DNA from: Acidaminococcaceae bacterium
GTDB taxonomy: Bacteria; Bacillota; Negativicutes; Acidaminococcales; Acidaminococcaceae
Assembly (NCBI GenBank): GCA_017405945.1
Contig: JAFQZL010000032.1
Coordinates: forward strand, 1-64,000
Length of the DNA stretch: 64,000 bases
Direction: 5' to 3'
The number at the start of each line of letters is the position of its first letter. Position 1 is the first letter of the stretch. Under the pieces are notes generated by a model that saw only the letters and a list, made by a program, of their open reading frames with translations, was not told the DNA's origin and did not search any database. Made by a program: the position numbers and the translations under genes. Below are positions 1 to 8,779 of the stretch, one piece after another.

Positions 1-1871
1 CCGTAAATGTCCATCGTGTTGTCGTGGCCGATGTCCACCAGCTTGCCCGCGCCCAGATGCGCCGCCCAGTAGGTAGCGCTGCTGTCATAGTCTGCATGGG
101 ATAACGGAGAAAGCTGCGAACTGTAATCGGATTTCGTACGGCCGGCGCGCAAACTGCCTTCATAGTAGAAACCGTTGCTGTTGGTCTGTTTCGCGATCAG
201 GCCCAGGCCCCAGTAGCTGGCATTGCCGTCCGCCTTAAGGCCGTTGTCCAGATAGCTGTCGTAATCGCCGTGGCCGTATTCCACAATTGGGCCAAACAGC
301 AGCTTGCCCTTGCTGTTTTCCAGTTCCCTGGCAAAGCCCAGGTTCAGGCCGATGCCTTTGATGTCCACGTGGGACCCGCTCATGGCCCGCAGCTTGGAAA
401 GGCCTACGGCCGCGAAGCTGTTGAAACCGCCGGCCGCTTCTTTGTCTCCGGCCGCCGCCTGCGCATTGAGCATGCCCTGGCCGGCGAGCAGGTCGCTTCC
501 CGCGTTGATCATGGTCGCCACTGCCATGCGGGTTTCTACCGGTGACTTCAGCCGGTTGGAAGGATCGGGTTTGGGCTCCGGTTTCGGTTCCGGCTTCGGC
601 TCCGGTGTGGGAGTCGGCTCCGGTTTCGGTTCCGGTTTCGGTTCGGGTTTTGGTTCCGGTTCCGGTTCCGGATCCGGTGTTACTTCTTCCACATTCTCAA
701 CCGTAGTGATGATGGTAGTATCATCTTTTTTGCTGATGCTCAGTTCATATTTTTTATCGGTTGCCAGGTTGTTCGCTGCAAGGAACGTTACATTGCCGTT
801 AGTTGTGTTCGACAACGTCACATTTCCTACGCCCGTATCTTTTTTAATCAGTGTTACTGTATCGTCCTTTTTCAGATCAGAACCTTCCAGTACGGCTGCG
901 CCAATTGTTACACCGTCCAAATCGTTTTCGTTGCCGTTTTCAATCGTCAGCATAGTCTGACCGGCGCTGCCTTTTGGCAGGAAGAAGTTTATGTTCTGGA
1001 AATACGTTACTGCGCTTCCGGAAGAACTTTCAACCTTTACACCAACTGCCGCAATGTTCAGCGTATTGCCTGTGGATTTGGCAGTAGCGCCCAAGCCGCC
1101 GTATAAACCCATAATTTTAATAGGTGTTAAAATGTTGACCGTGTTGTCAGAAGCAGTACCATAAGTCGGAGTAGAAGCACCATATCTTATAGCGTGACCA
1201 CCATAAATAACTGCACTCGGACCTAAAACCGCATCACCTTTAATGGTAACAGTATTATTACTTGCTGTTATGCCATATGTAGATTGTCCTCCATAAACAT
1301 AATCTTTGACCGTACCGCCACTGATATTGACCGTATTGTAATTGGCGTCAGCTTCACTTCTGCCACCATAAACAGTGCTCGTTACTGTTCCACCACTGAC
1401 ATTGACCGTATTATTATTAACGTAAGCAGTAGAAACGCCAGGACTACTTATTAAACCTCCGTAAGCATTGTTTACCGTACCGCTAACAATATTAACCGTA
1501 TTATTTTCGACGTTTGCCGAAGAAAAACCCAAACCTCCTACAACAGCACCTACTGTAGCTCCGTCAACGGTAATCGTATGGCCACTAACATCAGCTCCGT
1601 TTGAAAAATAGTCTTGGAAACCGGCATATAAATATGAAGCAGTACCTCCAGTAATCTTCAATTCTGTACATTCGGCAGAGTTAGGAGAAAAATAATAGCC
1701 ACTAGTTGCCATACCGGTCACAGACAAAGGATCATTTGCGTCTTCTACTGTAATAGTAAACGCTTCCGCCACTGACGGATGTATCACAAGTTGTGTCCCC
1801 CCGGCGAACATCAGGGCAGCAAGTACTACCTTTGCCAGTTTCTTTTGGATTTTGGGTTTGCTTCTTGTCAT
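1..1871 (-). CDS. Autotransporter with C-terminal outer-membrane barrel (3' end outside window)
   Basis: The frame opens with ATG at 1871-1869 behind a GGAGGG ribosome site and stays open to the window edge (about 623 codons), so the end of the barrel is missing. Residues 1-36 form a long basic plus hydrophobic signal peptide ending in AEA. Residues 40-300 are a passenger with repeated units of the type NNTVNISGGTV...VYGG, expected to form a beta-helix. Residues 395-430 are a linker of alternating Pro-Glu and Pro-Lys. After that, sequence such as GLNLGFARELENSKGKLLFG and GHGDYDSYLDNG matches autotransporter barrel strands. Known of the family: type V secretion, in which the barrel carries the passenger to the cell surface. 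Inference: an adhesin or surface protein. It follows the U32-like gene on the same strand by 81 bp. Confidence 0.85.
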   Translation of the reverse strand, partial: MTRSKPKIQKKLAKVVLAALMFAGGTQLVIHPSVAEAFTITVEDANDPLSVTGMATSGYYFSPNSAECTELKITGGTASYLYAGFQDYFSNGADVSGHTITVDGATVGAVVGGLGFSSANVENNTVNIVSGTVNNAYGGLISSPGVSTAYVNNNTVNVSGGTVTSTVYGGRSEADANYNTVNISGGTVKDYVYGGQSTYGITASNNTVTIKGDAVLGPSAVIYGGHAIRYGASTPTYGTASDNTVNILTPIKIMGLYGGLGATAKSTGNTLNIAAVGVKVESSSGSAVTYFQNINFFLPKGSAGQTMLTIENGNENDLDGVTIGAAVLEGSDLKKDDTVTLIKKDTGVGNVTLSNTTNGNVTFLAANNLATDKKYELSISKKDDTTIITTVENVEEVTPDPEPEPEPKPEPKPEPKPEPTPTPEPKPEPKPEPKPDPSNRLKSPVETRMAVATMINAGSDLLAGQGMLNAQAAAGDKEAAGGFNSFAAVGLSKLRAMSGSHVDIKGIGLNLGFARELENSKGKLLFGPIVEYGHGDYDSYLDNGLKADGNASYWGLGLIAKQTNSNGFYYEGSLRAGRTKSDYSSQLSPLSHADYDSSATYWAAHLGAGKLVDIGHDNTMDIY

Positions 1872-1952
1872 GTTGTTTCCCTCCTCTGACTGTATCAATT
1901 TGTAAGTTTTATGTATGTCCACGTTTTAAAAAAACAGAACGCTTTTTCAACA

Positions 1953-3032
1953 TTACTCTTTCGTTACGCGGATTTTAAAATTAAACGCCTCCCAATACTT
2001 TTTCGGAACAATATCAGAAAGAATCTTTGTGCACAAGTTGCAGCGCGCGCAATCTTTGCATTCGCAGGTCAGCAGCTTGTCCGGTACTTTATCCAGTGTT
2101 ATCATCTGCAATATTTCTGCAGGAAGCACATGGGTTGTAAAACCAATCGTGCCGGAGAACATTAAATCTGTCAACGGCATCGAATCATTTTCTGTCAGAT
2201 AGGCGTCCAACGTCTTAAAGGGGTAATCGCCGTTGGAGTTGCGTCCTGCAATTTTATAGATATCTACAAACTCATCGTAATGTTTCTGCCAGCGGGGCAG
2301 AATCCAATTGCCCCGGAAGATATCCGCCAGTCCGTTCTGGCAGCAACTGTGGATACCGGCATAACACTGCAATGAAATAGAAAGGTTGTGAATGAAAGTA
2401 TTAGGGCAACCCATAAGGCAGCCTTCGTTGATGAGACATTTCAGCTTATAACCGGCCTTGTGCATCTCTTTCAGTTTGGAAGGAATCCGTAAAATCTCCC
2501 GGGGCGGGTTGAACACGGTGACCCCGCATTTCTCCCGCCAAATCTCCATCTGCCTGAGGTTCCACTGGTACCCGTTGCAGGATGTGTGAATTTCCAGTTC
2601 CGGCAAAACCGCGTGCAACAAAGATGCCACCCGGTAATCGGAGATAATCAACCCGTCGATGCGGTACTGTTTCACCAGTTGGGCAATGTTGATCACAAAG
2701 TCCTGCAGTTCATTAAAGTTACCAAATTTGTAATACATGGCGTTCACCGGACAGATACGCCGCACCCTGCCGTAGGAAATACGTAAAAACTCCAGGCAGT
2801 TGTACACATAACCAGCCCGGTTTTGGTTTGCTTTTACTGAATCCACATTTTCTTCGTTCGTTCCGTCAAAAGCAAAACGAACATGGGAGAGCATTTCCTT
2901 GTAGGGCAGCTCGCAATACACGTGGTCAATATTTTTATTGCGCTTTTCAGTTTCCTGCAAAAACCACGCAGGGTTTGTTCCGTTATACGGAATGGAATAA
3001 ATACGTCGTTTCGGCTTCACTGATTTCACCAT
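1953..3032 (-). CDS. U32-peptidase-like TIM-barrel Fe-S protein
   Basis: 359 residues starting at ATG 3032; the ribosome site is poor. The order of elements resembles U32 (collagenase-like/UbiU-UbiV/RlhA) proteins: an N-terminal barrel with a strand reading IDGLIISDYRV, then a segment around HTSCNGYQWN, then CLINEGCLMGCPN, and a Cys-rich C-terminus (CECKDCARCNLC). Such cysteines usually hold a [4Fe-4S] cluster in U32 proteins, several of which act in tRNA/rRNA hydroxylation or prenyl-quinone hydroxylation rather than proteolysis. The substrate cannot be told from sequence. It could also be a distant relative that only shares the fold. The autotransporter gene lies downstream on the same strand. 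Confidence 0.55.
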   Translation of the reverse strand: MVKSVKPKRRIYSIPYNGTNPAWFLQETEKRNKNIDHVYCELPYKEMLSHVRFAFDGTNEENVDSVKANQNRAGYVYNCLEFLRISYGRVRRICPVNAMYYKFGNFNELQDFVINIAQLVKQYRIDGLIISDYRVASLLHAVLPELEIHTSCNGYQWNLRQMEIWREKCGVTVFNPPREILRIPSKLKEMHKAGYKLKCLINEGCLMGCPNTFIHNLSISLQCYAGIHSCCQNGLADIFRGNWILPRWQKHYDEFVDIYKIAGRNSNGDYPFKTLDAYLTENDSMPLTDLMFSGTIGFTTHVLPAEILQMITLDKVPDKLLTCECKDCARCNLCTKILSDIVPKKYWEAFNFKIRVTKE

Positions 3033-3444
3033 CAAATTATTTTAATAAAGCGCACAATAAAGAGTATAAAAATTAACTAATTATTAAATATTATATTATT
3101 AATTTCAAATAAATTCCATTCATTTATTCAATTTGTCATTGCCAAATTTCAATTTTTAAAATGTCATTTTTGTCATGGAATTTTTACACTTCCCGGAAGA
3201 TGCATAGAAATGTAAGAAGATTTTCGAAACAAAAAACAGCCATGGATCATTCCATGGCCGCGGTAAGCAGAACTTAAAAAAAAAATTAAAAATTTTTAAA
3301 AAAAGTGGTTTCAAATTTTCGATTTTTGCGGATATAGAAGTGTAAGGGCAAAACGGGGAGGCACGGACGGAACCGTGTCCCCGGAACACGCAGCGCAAAA
3401 TACAACATCCGCGCTGCCGTAAAAACGAAAAGGAGTGATTGTTT
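3033..3444. other. Divergent intergenic region, AT-rich
   Basis: Lies between the U32-like gene (minus) and the amidase (plus). It is strongly AT-rich from 3050 to 3330. The only clear structure is a 20-bp perfect palindrome at 3239-3258, followed by A-runs near 3275-3305. No convincing coding frame is seen. Confidence 0.5.
3239..3258. repeat. 20-bp perfect palindrome
   Basis: GCCATGGA-TCAT-TCCATGGC reads identically on both strands. Its place between divergent genes makes an operator plausible, but there is no direct evidence. Confidence 0.5.
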
Positions 3445-4086
3445 ATGTTAGTTGAAAACCCTACACGCATTACCGAAGCGAAAATCAAACGGATGGCGAA
3501 GCAGGCGAAAGGCCGGATCACCGCCATCTACCTGCACTGGACGGCAGGGCGTTACGGCCAGGTGTTTGACGATTACCACCTGTGCATCGGCAAAGACGGC
3601 ACGGTGTATGTGAACTGCGACGACTTCTGCGAGCGCAAGTCCCATACCTGGCACCGGAACACGGGAACCATCGGCATCGCCCTGTGCTGCGGATACGACG
3701 CGGAATGCGAACTGCCCGCGGCGATCTGCGCGAAGGCAGCCTGGAGCGCCACGGAACCCGGCGAGTACCGGGACCCGTACCAGGCCATGACGGACCTGGG
3801 CAGCGAACCGCCCACGGCAAAACAGATCGACGTGCTGGCGAAGATCGTGGCCATCCTCTGCAGCGAGCTGGACTTCCCCAACAGTTCCGACCGGGTGATG
3901 ACACACTGCGAGGTGGCGTTTAAAGACGGCTACGGCCCCGGCAGCGGGGACCCGGAAACGAAATGGGACCTGTGGTTCCTGCCGGACGACGCCCGGGAGG
4001 GGAAACTGTACCCCGGGGGCTGCCTGATCCGGGGCAAGGCGGCCTATTACCTGTGGGGCATGAAGCACCGGAAGAAGGCGGCCTAG
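3445..4086 (+). CDS. N-acetylmuramoyl-L-alanine amidase (PGRP/Amidase_2 type)
   Basis: 213 residues; ATG 3445 is preceded by AGGAG at 3431-3435. The Amidase_2 core is visible: the strand IYLHWTAG with the first zinc His (H31), HTWHRNTGTIGIALCCGY (H67-H70 region), and MTHCEVAFKDGYGPGSGDPETKWDLW carrying the second zinc His (H154). Known role: hydrolysis of the amide between muramic acid and L-Ala in peptidoglycan. No signal peptide is seen, as is usual for phage-type endolysins. It is followed by DUF1659, DUF2922 and YvrJ genes, a set that commonly travels together in Firmicutes. A prophage remnant is possible, but no other phage genes are present. Confidence 0.85.
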   Translation: MLVENPTRITEAKIKRMAKQAKGRITAIYLHWTAGRYGQVFDDYHLCIGKDGTVYVNCDDFCERKSHTWHRNTGTIGIALCCGYDAECELPAAICAKAAWSATEPGEYRDPYQAMTDLGSEPPTAKQIDVLAKIVAILCSELDFPNSSDRVMTHCEVAFKDGYGPGSGDPETKWDLWFLPDDAREGKLYPGGCLIRGKAAYYLWGMKHRKKAA

Positions 4087-4149
4087 TTGTCCGGCGGGCG
4101 GCAGGGCGGAGGGCGCATCCGGGATCAGTCGGACGCGCCGGCGAAAAGG

Positions 4150-4192
4150 ATTTGACCTGCGTTGTAATAATTTAATTTGCAACGCGTCAAAT
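4150..4192. repeat. Inverted repeat between amidase and DUF1659 genes
   Basis: ATTTGACCTGCGTTG pairs with CAACGCGTCAAAT (one base bulged) around an AT-rich loop. It is not followed by a T-run, so it may be an RNA hairpin in a leader or a protein-binding site rather than a terminator. Confidence 0.45.
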
Positions 4193-4299
4193 ACAGCGGG
4201 CATGCACAGCGGCATGCGGCAGAATCGTAGGACCTGCAGGTGTAGCCGTATGGCAGTAAGTCCCGCTTCAACATGCTTTGCGAAAGGAGGTGAGAGACG

Positions 4300-4524
4300 A
4301 TGGCAGCTACTATGAACGTAATCAAACGCACCCTGAGCGTTTCCATTGCCAGGGGAATAGACGCGGACGGCAACGCGGTGACCAAGAGTTACACGTACTC
4401 CAACGTGAAGCCGACCGCGGAACCTTCCCAAATCATGGCGGTGGGCAGGGCGCTGGGCGGTCTGTTCGACAACGACATCACCGGCCTGACGGTGGTGGAA
4501 CGCTCTTCCCTGATTGAGGAGTGA
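4300..4524 (+). CDS. DUF1659 family small protein
   Basis: 74 residues. ATG 4300 follows AAAGGAGGTGA at 4283-4293, a near-complete match to the anti-Shine-Dalgarno sequence, so strong translation is expected. The sequence (KRTLSVSIARGIDADGNAV...TYSNVKPTA) has the pattern of DUF1659 proteins, short beta-rich proteins found next to DUF2922 and YvrJ genes in Firmicutes. The function is unknown. It is the first of three small genes after the amidase and is expected to be co-expressed with them. Confidence 0.75.
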   Translation: MAATMNVIKRTLSVSIARGIDADGNAVTKSYTYSNVKPTAEPSQIMAVGRALGGLFDNDITGLTVVERSSLIEE

Positions 4525-4669
4525 GGGCAGTAAAATAACAAATGGCGGACACCGGTAAGGGCGTCCGCCAAATGTTAGGAGTTGAATAAGGTCACAACGG
4601 GATGAGTCGTGACCGAAAGTAATTTTAGCGCAATACGCGCTGTTTGTCAAGAAGAAGGAGGAAAAAATT
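4525..4669. repeat. Structured spacer with nested inverted repeats
   Basis: Two hairpins lie between the DUF1659 and DUF2922 genes: TGGCGGA/TCCGCCA (4542-4570) and GGTCAC/GTGACC (about 4590-4614), followed by a short AGCGC/GCGCT. None has a T-run. They may stabilise or process the cassette mRNA (inference). Confidence 0.35.
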
Positions 4670-4891
4670 ATGAGCGCAGATACTGATCTGGATCTGGTGT
4701 TCCGGAACGCGGCGGGCAAAAAGGTGACCCTTAACATCGAGGAACCCAAGGCCCACGTAACGAAAGCGGAGATCGACGCCGCCATGCAGGTGGTGGTTGA
4801 AAACAACATCTTCAACACATCCGGCGGCGACATCGTGGAAGCGGTGGAAGGCCGCATGCGCACCATTACGACCGACGTAGTGGCCGCATGA
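4670..4891 (+). CDS. DUF2922 family small protein
   Basis: 73 residues with ribosome site AAGAAGGAGG just upstream. The sequence (DLDLVFRNAAGKKVTLNIEEPK...VTKAEIDAAMQVVVENNIF) matches the DUF2922 pattern: a short beta hairpin followed by a helix and a C-terminal strand. No function is established for the family. Its stop codon overlaps the ATG of the next gene (ATGA at 4888-4891), indicating translational coupling. Confidence 0.75.
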   Translation: MSADTDLDLVFRNAAGKKVTLNIEEPKAHVTKAEIDAAMQVVVENNIFNTSGGDIVEAVEGRMRTITTDVVAA

Positions 4892-5058
4892 CGGAGATTA
4901 CCGAGGTATTCGGCTTTATTAAGGATTTTGGTTTCCCGGTGGTGCTGAGCTGGTTTTTGCTGGTGCGCATGGAAAACAAACTGGCCGGTCTTACCGATGT
5001 GATCGGGGAGCTGAGCTGTAATATTGCCGCGCTGCGGGGGGAAACGCCCAGAAAGTAA
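4888..5058 (+). CDS. YvrJ family small membrane protein
   Basis: A 56-residue gene starting at ATG 4888 inside the ATGA overlap with the DUF2922 gene and ending at TAA 5056-5058. It has a short N-terminus (MTEITEVFGFIKDFGFPVVLSWFLL), one hydrophobic segment (about residues 9-26), then VRMENKLAGLTDVIGEL, which is the typical YvrJ pattern. YvrJ proteins are tiny membrane proteins of unknown role that resemble holins in size. Position right after DUF1659/DUF2922 and downstream of an amidase supports the call. A terminator follows directly. Confidence 0.75.
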   Translation: MTEITEVFGFIKDFGFPVVLSWFLLVRMENKLAGLTDVIGELSCNIAALRGETPRK

Positions 5059-5068
5059 AAGAAAACAA

Positions 5069-5121
5069 AAAAGCCGCGCTGATCCGTTTGGCATGACGGG
5101 TTGGCGCGGTTTTCTTTTTTT
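5069..5121 (+). terminator. Rho-independent terminator after the amidase cassette
   Basis: AAAGCCGCGC pairs with GCGCGGTTTT around a 20-nt loop and runs into TTTTCTTTTTTT. Confidence 0.75.
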
Positions 5122-5298
5122 GCGGAAATGCGGGGGCTGCCAGGGTGCAAGTACGGACTTTTGGACACTGAAAAATGGTAAAATTTACATGGGGGACTAG
5201 TTAAATGCAAAAGTAACGCTGTGTTCTGAATAACCATTATGTATATGAGAAACGACCTCAGTAATAATGTCAATTTATTTATAAGCTGAACATTTTTT

Positions 5299-5327
5299 TT
5301 GACATTATCAATAATTAATTTTATAAT
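5299..5327 (+). promoter_or_regulatory. Sigma-70-type promoter of the restriction-modification operon
   Basis: TTGACA (5299-5304), 17-bp spacer, TATAAT (5322-5327); both hexamers match consensus. It lies 33 bp before the controller gene. The rest of the 5122-5359 gap shows no gene. Confidence 0.8.
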
Positions 5328-5359
5328 ATAATAAAATTAATTGATACGGAGGCGAACAT

Positions 5360-5569
5360 ATGCAGATTTCAGAGCAAATTCGCGTTCTATGTGTGCGCTG
5401 TAATGTCAGCGAGGCTGAATTAGCGCGCAGGTTAGGTAAATCACCACAGAATTTTAATTCAAAAATGAAGCGAGGATCTTTTACAATAACTGATTTAGAA
5501 AAAGTCGCCGCTGCTTTAGGCGTGACTTTTAAGCGTAATTTTGTTTTAGGAAATGGAGAGGAAATATAA
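5360..5569 (+). CDS. Cro/CI-type HTH regulator, putative R-M controller protein
   Basis: 69 residues preceded by GGAGG. A single helix-turn-helix fills the protein: SEAELARRLGKSPQNFNSKMKRG is a classical XRE recognition unit. Its stop codon abuts the methyltransferase start (5569/5570). Small XRE proteins directly before a methyltransferase commonly act as controller (C) proteins that time restriction after methylation; that role here is inferred from position and size. AT-rich codon use matches the following genes and differs from the flanks. Confidence 0.75.
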   Translation: MQISEQIRVLCVRCNVSEAELARRLGKSPQNFNSKMKRGSFTITDLEKVAAALGVTFKRNFVLGNGEEI

Positions 5570-6640
5570 ATGGAAGATATAAAAACAGTTTTCAGGTTAG
5601 GTGAATTGTTTTGTGGACCTGGCGGTTTGGCTTATGGCGCCATAAATGCACGCATCCAAAATCCGAATTATCGAATTGTTCATCAATGGGCTAACGATTA
5701 TGACGAGGATACATGTAAAACGTATATCCGTAATATTTGTAGTGATAATCCTGAAAGTGTGATTTGTGAGGACGTTCACAAATTAGATATTGATTCATTA
5801 GACGACATTGATGCATTAGCATTTGGTTTTCCTTGTAATGATTTTTCTGTAGTGGGAGAGCAAAAGGGATTTGATGGTGTTTTTGGTCCCTTATATTCTT
5901 ATGGTGTAAAAGCGCTCAATCGTTATAAACCACAATGGTTTTTAGCTGAAAATGTTGGTGGAATCCGTAGCGCCAACGAGGGAAAAGCTTTTAAAAAAAT
6001 ACAGGAAGACTTGAAAACTGCAGGTTATCGTATTTATCCCAATCTATATAAATTTGAGGAATATGGTGTGCCCCAGGCGCGGCATCGTATGATCATTATT
6101 GGAATTCGTGAAGATTTGCCTTATGAATTCAAAATACCAAGTCCTGTATTATATAAAAATTGTGATATTTCTTGTAGAAACGCATTGGAAGTACCGGCTA
6201 TTTCTCAATACGCTGCAAATAATGAACTTACAAAACAATCAAAACAAGTTGTAGAGCGTTTGAAATATATCAAACCGGGTGAGAATGCTTTTACGGCTAT
6301 ACTGCCGCCAGAGTTACAGCTTCATGTTAAAGGCGCCAAGATAAGTCAGATCTATAAGCGCCTTGATCCAAATAAACCTGCATATACGGTAACTGGAAGC
6401 GGTGGCGGAGGTACTCACATTTATCATTATACTGAAAATCGCGCTTTGACTAACCGGGAGCGGGCACGTTTGCAGACTTTTCCTGACAGCTTTGTTTTTG
6501 AAGGCTCAAAAGAATCCGTACGAAAACAAATTGGAATGGCAGTACCTGCAAAAGGGGCGCAGATGATTTTTGAAGCAGTACTTAAAACGTTTGCTGGCGA
6601 AGAATATGAATGGATTGAATCTAATTTAGCTACCGAATAA
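5570..6640 (+). CDS. DNA (cytosine-5-)-methyltransferase
   Basis: 356 residues. Motif I is GELFCGPGG (residues 11-19), motif IV GFPCNDFS holds the catalytic Cys 89, motif VI is ENV at 127-129, and motif VIII is QARHR at 169-173. Motif IX/X residues (RLQTFPDSF and a C-terminal GMAVP) are present, so the enzyme looks complete. It transfers methyl from SAM to C5 of cytosine in a target that cannot be read from the sequence. The following nuclease, Vsr and helicase genes make it part of a restriction-modification island; the Vsr gene fits with m5C deamination repair. Confidence 0.93.
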   Translation: MEDIKTVFRLGELFCGPGGLAYGAINARIQNPNYRIVHQWANDYDEDTCKTYIRNICSDNPESVICEDVHKLDIDSLDDIDALAFGFPCNDFSVVGEQKGFDGVFGPLYSYGVKALNRYKPQWFLAENVGGIRSANEGKAFKKIQEDLKTAGYRIYPNLYKFEEYGVPQARHRMIIIGIREDLPYEFKIPSPVLYKNCDISCRNALEVPAISQYAANNELTKQSKQVVERLKYIKPGENAFTAILPPELQLHVKGAKISQIYKRLDPNKPAYTVTGSGGGGTHIYHYTENRALTNRERARLQTFPDSFVFEGSKESVRKQIGMAVPAKGAQMIFEAVLKTFAGEEYEWIESNLATE

Positions 6641-6665
6641 AACGGTTTTTAAGAGGTGCGGGCTT

Positions 6666-8285
6666 ATGGCTTATTCACATTGGTTTGTATCAAGGCAAAA
6701 GAGACAGCTGACTGGTATATTGCCAGCGTTGATTTCGTATAGTGATATCTGTGTTGGGAAATATTGGCCGGGTAATACAAAATTACAACTTGCATGGGAA
6801 GATGAGTTGCAAAAACGAAATATTACACAACATGGGAATTTAAGGGCACGCAAATCGAATGAAGGTGGAGGGGGAACCCGTACGCTTTTCAAACAAATGA
6901 AAGATTTAGGCCTTGTTTTCCTGGAGGATGAGAATAAGCTTTGCCGTTTAACTTTAATTGCCGAAGAATTGATTAAGGGAAATATTTCTTTTGTGGATGC
7001 TATGCGCATGCAATTGCAGAAATATCAATATCCCTCTGCCGCATGTTGGAGTGGAAGCGGAGCTGTCAGTCATTCGTTTGAAGTGCATCCGTTTCAGTTT
7101 CTTTTCAGGTTACTCCGTGAACCAAAACTGAATAATGTGCTTACAATGTCAGAAATGCAGGGAATTGTCATTCATTACGCAACTTCAGATAAAAAAGCAA
7201 CATTTGATAAAGTTGTTGATATGATTGTTGAATATCGTAACACAGGTACGGTAAAAGGTTATGTTTGTGATACCAAAACAAAATCATTCGGCAATATTGC
7301 AAATACATTCTTTAATTATATCAGCTTGACTCAATATATTGATCGTGGTCCGCAAACCATTATGATACGACCAGATAAAAAACATGAAGTAGATGCATTT
7401 ATACAAGATGATCCAAAGTTTATTTCACATCCAGAACTGACGGAAAACTATCAAAGGGCGTATGGTCGTGGAAATGCAGCAAAAGATTTGCGTGATTTTA
7501 GCAAAGAAAACAAATTAACAGCAACACAAATCAATGAGGAACGAATAAGAAAAGAATATGTGTTGCTTTCATTAAAAACGCCAATAACCAGTATAACAAC
7601 AGATATTGTCCAAGAAATTGCAAAAACGACAGGTATAGACGAAAAGAAAGTTGAAAAATTCCTTCTGAAAACATATCCTCATGGCAACATTAGCGATTTC
7701 TTCCTTGCATATCGTGAACTTGCCTTTATGAGTCAGGAATATGCAACTGAATTTGAAATTGCGACCACAGAGATTTTCAAGAAGATTTTCAATATGCGCG
7801 CCGTGCATTTGGGGCAGACGGGAAGTACTGCTGCGCCAGATGTGTTCGTAGAATCGGATGAATTGCAATACTGCGGTATTTTGGATAATAAAGCTTATAA
7901 AAAAGGTTTCAGTTTAACCGGGGATTTTAAAAGAGTAATGATTCATGAGTATATTCCCAAACTGAATAATTACGTGGATGCTAAATATCCATTGGCCTTC
8001 TTTACCTATATTTCGGGAACATTTAAGGGACATATCGATACAGAATTAAAAGAAATAGCAGACAAGACGGGCGTTTCTGGTTCTGCTATGCCTGTTGATA
8101 TTTTCATTGATTTCGCGCAATCTTACGCCGAATCGCATTTTAACCACCAGACAATACGTGACATTTTTTCCGTAAACAGGGAAGTGCGGTTGACGGACTT
8201 AGAACTTGCAAGAAATTCTAATAAGTTTAGCACAGACGAAGAAAACGTGTTAAAAGCTGCAGAAACTTCTTCTTCTTATGTATAA
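6666..8285 (+). CDS. FokI/AlwI-like restriction endonuclease
   Basis: 539 residues. The C-terminal third resembles the FokI cleavage domain: IFKKIFNMRAVHLG, then PDVFV with D392, then ILDNKAY with D407 and K409, corresponding to the PD...D-x-K active site (FokI D450, D467, K469), spaced 15 residues instead of 17. The N-terminal part (TRTLFKQMKDLGLV...LTLIAEELI) looks like a winged-helix recognition region. Expected role: cleavage of unmethylated DNA outside a short asymmetric site, as in type IIS enzymes of the AlwI family. Odd: type IIS sites normally need methylation of both strands by two activities, but only one methyltransferase is present. Confidence 0.75.
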   Translation: MAYSHWFVSRQKRQLTGILPALISYSDICVGKYWPGNTKLQLAWEDELQKRNITQHGNLRARKSNEGGGGTRTLFKQMKDLGLVFLEDENKLCRLTLIAEELIKGNISFVDAMRMQLQKYQYPSAACWSGSGAVSHSFEVHPFQFLFRLLREPKLNNVLTMSEMQGIVIHYATSDKKATFDKVVDMIVEYRNTGTVKGYVCDTKTKSFGNIANTFFNYISLTQYIDRGPQTIMIRPDKKHEVDAFIQDDPKFISHPELTENYQRAYGRGNAAKDLRDFSKENKLTATQINEERIRKEYVLLSLKTPITSITTDIVQEIAKTTGIDEKKVEKFLLKTYPHGNISDFFLAYRELAFMSQEYATEFEIATTEIFKKIFNMRAVHLGQTGSTAAPDVFVESDELQYCGILDNKAYKKGFSLTGDFKRVMIHEYIPKLNNYVDAKYPLAFFTYISGTFKGHIDTELKEIADKTGVSGSAMPVDIFIDFAQSYAESHFNHQTIRDIFSVNREVRLTDLELARNSNKFSTDEENVLKAAETSSSYV

Positions 8286-8288
8286 GAG

Positions 8289-8717
8289 TTGAGTTACAAG
8301 GGTTCCATTGTGGATGATTTAACGCCTGCTCAAAGAAAAAAGAATATGCAACATATTAGGTCGAAAGATACTAAAGCTGAAATTTTGTTGCGGAAAGCAT
8401 TATGGCATAAGGGCTTGCGATACAGGAAAAATGTCAAAGATTTGCCCGGAAAGCCGGATATCGTATTTACAAAACAAAAGATAGCTGTTTTTGTCGATGG
8501 CGATTTTTGGCATGCACGTGGGCATGAAAAAAGACCAGGGGAACAGATTGCGACTAACAGAAATTATTGGGAAGCAAAGATGAAACGCAATATTGAAAGA
8601 GACAGGTATGTCAATGAATTGTTGCTTGAGCAAGGTTGGCTTGTATTACGTTTTTGGGAAAGTGACATTAAAAGAAACCTAGAAAAATGTATTGATGAAG
8701 TAATGCAATATTTTTGA
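8289..8717 (+). CDS. vsr: Very short patch repair endonuclease
   Basis: 142 residues. LTPAQRKKNMQHIRSKDTKAE is the conserved N-terminus, and GKPDIVF...IAVFVDGDFWHARG carries the catalytic Asp and metal/His region; LVLRFWESDI is the conserved C-terminal motif. Vsr nicks 5' of T in T:G mismatches that arise from deaminated 5-methylcytosine. TTG at 8289, three bases after the nuclease stop, is taken as start because the family needs the residues before LTPAQR; GTG 8310 is an alternative. Its presence supports m5C as the modification. Confidence 0.9.
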   Translation: MSYKGSIVDDLTPAQRKKNMQHIRSKDTKAEILLRKALWHKGLRYRKNVKDLPGKPDIVFTKQKIAVFVDGDFWHARGHEKRPGEQIATNRNYWEAKMKRNIERDRYVNELLLEQGWLVLRFWESDIKRNLEKCIDEVMQYF

Positions 8718-8779
8718 TTGTAATAAATCGTTGAAGCAGACAACGAAACAAAACAGATTGAGAGGAGTCACATTACAAT

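Noticed and set aside
304..960. Plus-strand frame of 218 codons with Gly-Ser repeats
   Set aside because: It is the reverse reading of the autotransporter linker and barrel; the minus-strand frame has the signal peptide, ribosome site and family motifs.
3448..5094. Long minus-strand frame over the amidase cassette
   Set aside because: It opposes four genes with family motifs and ribosome sites, and has no start signal or recognisable domain.
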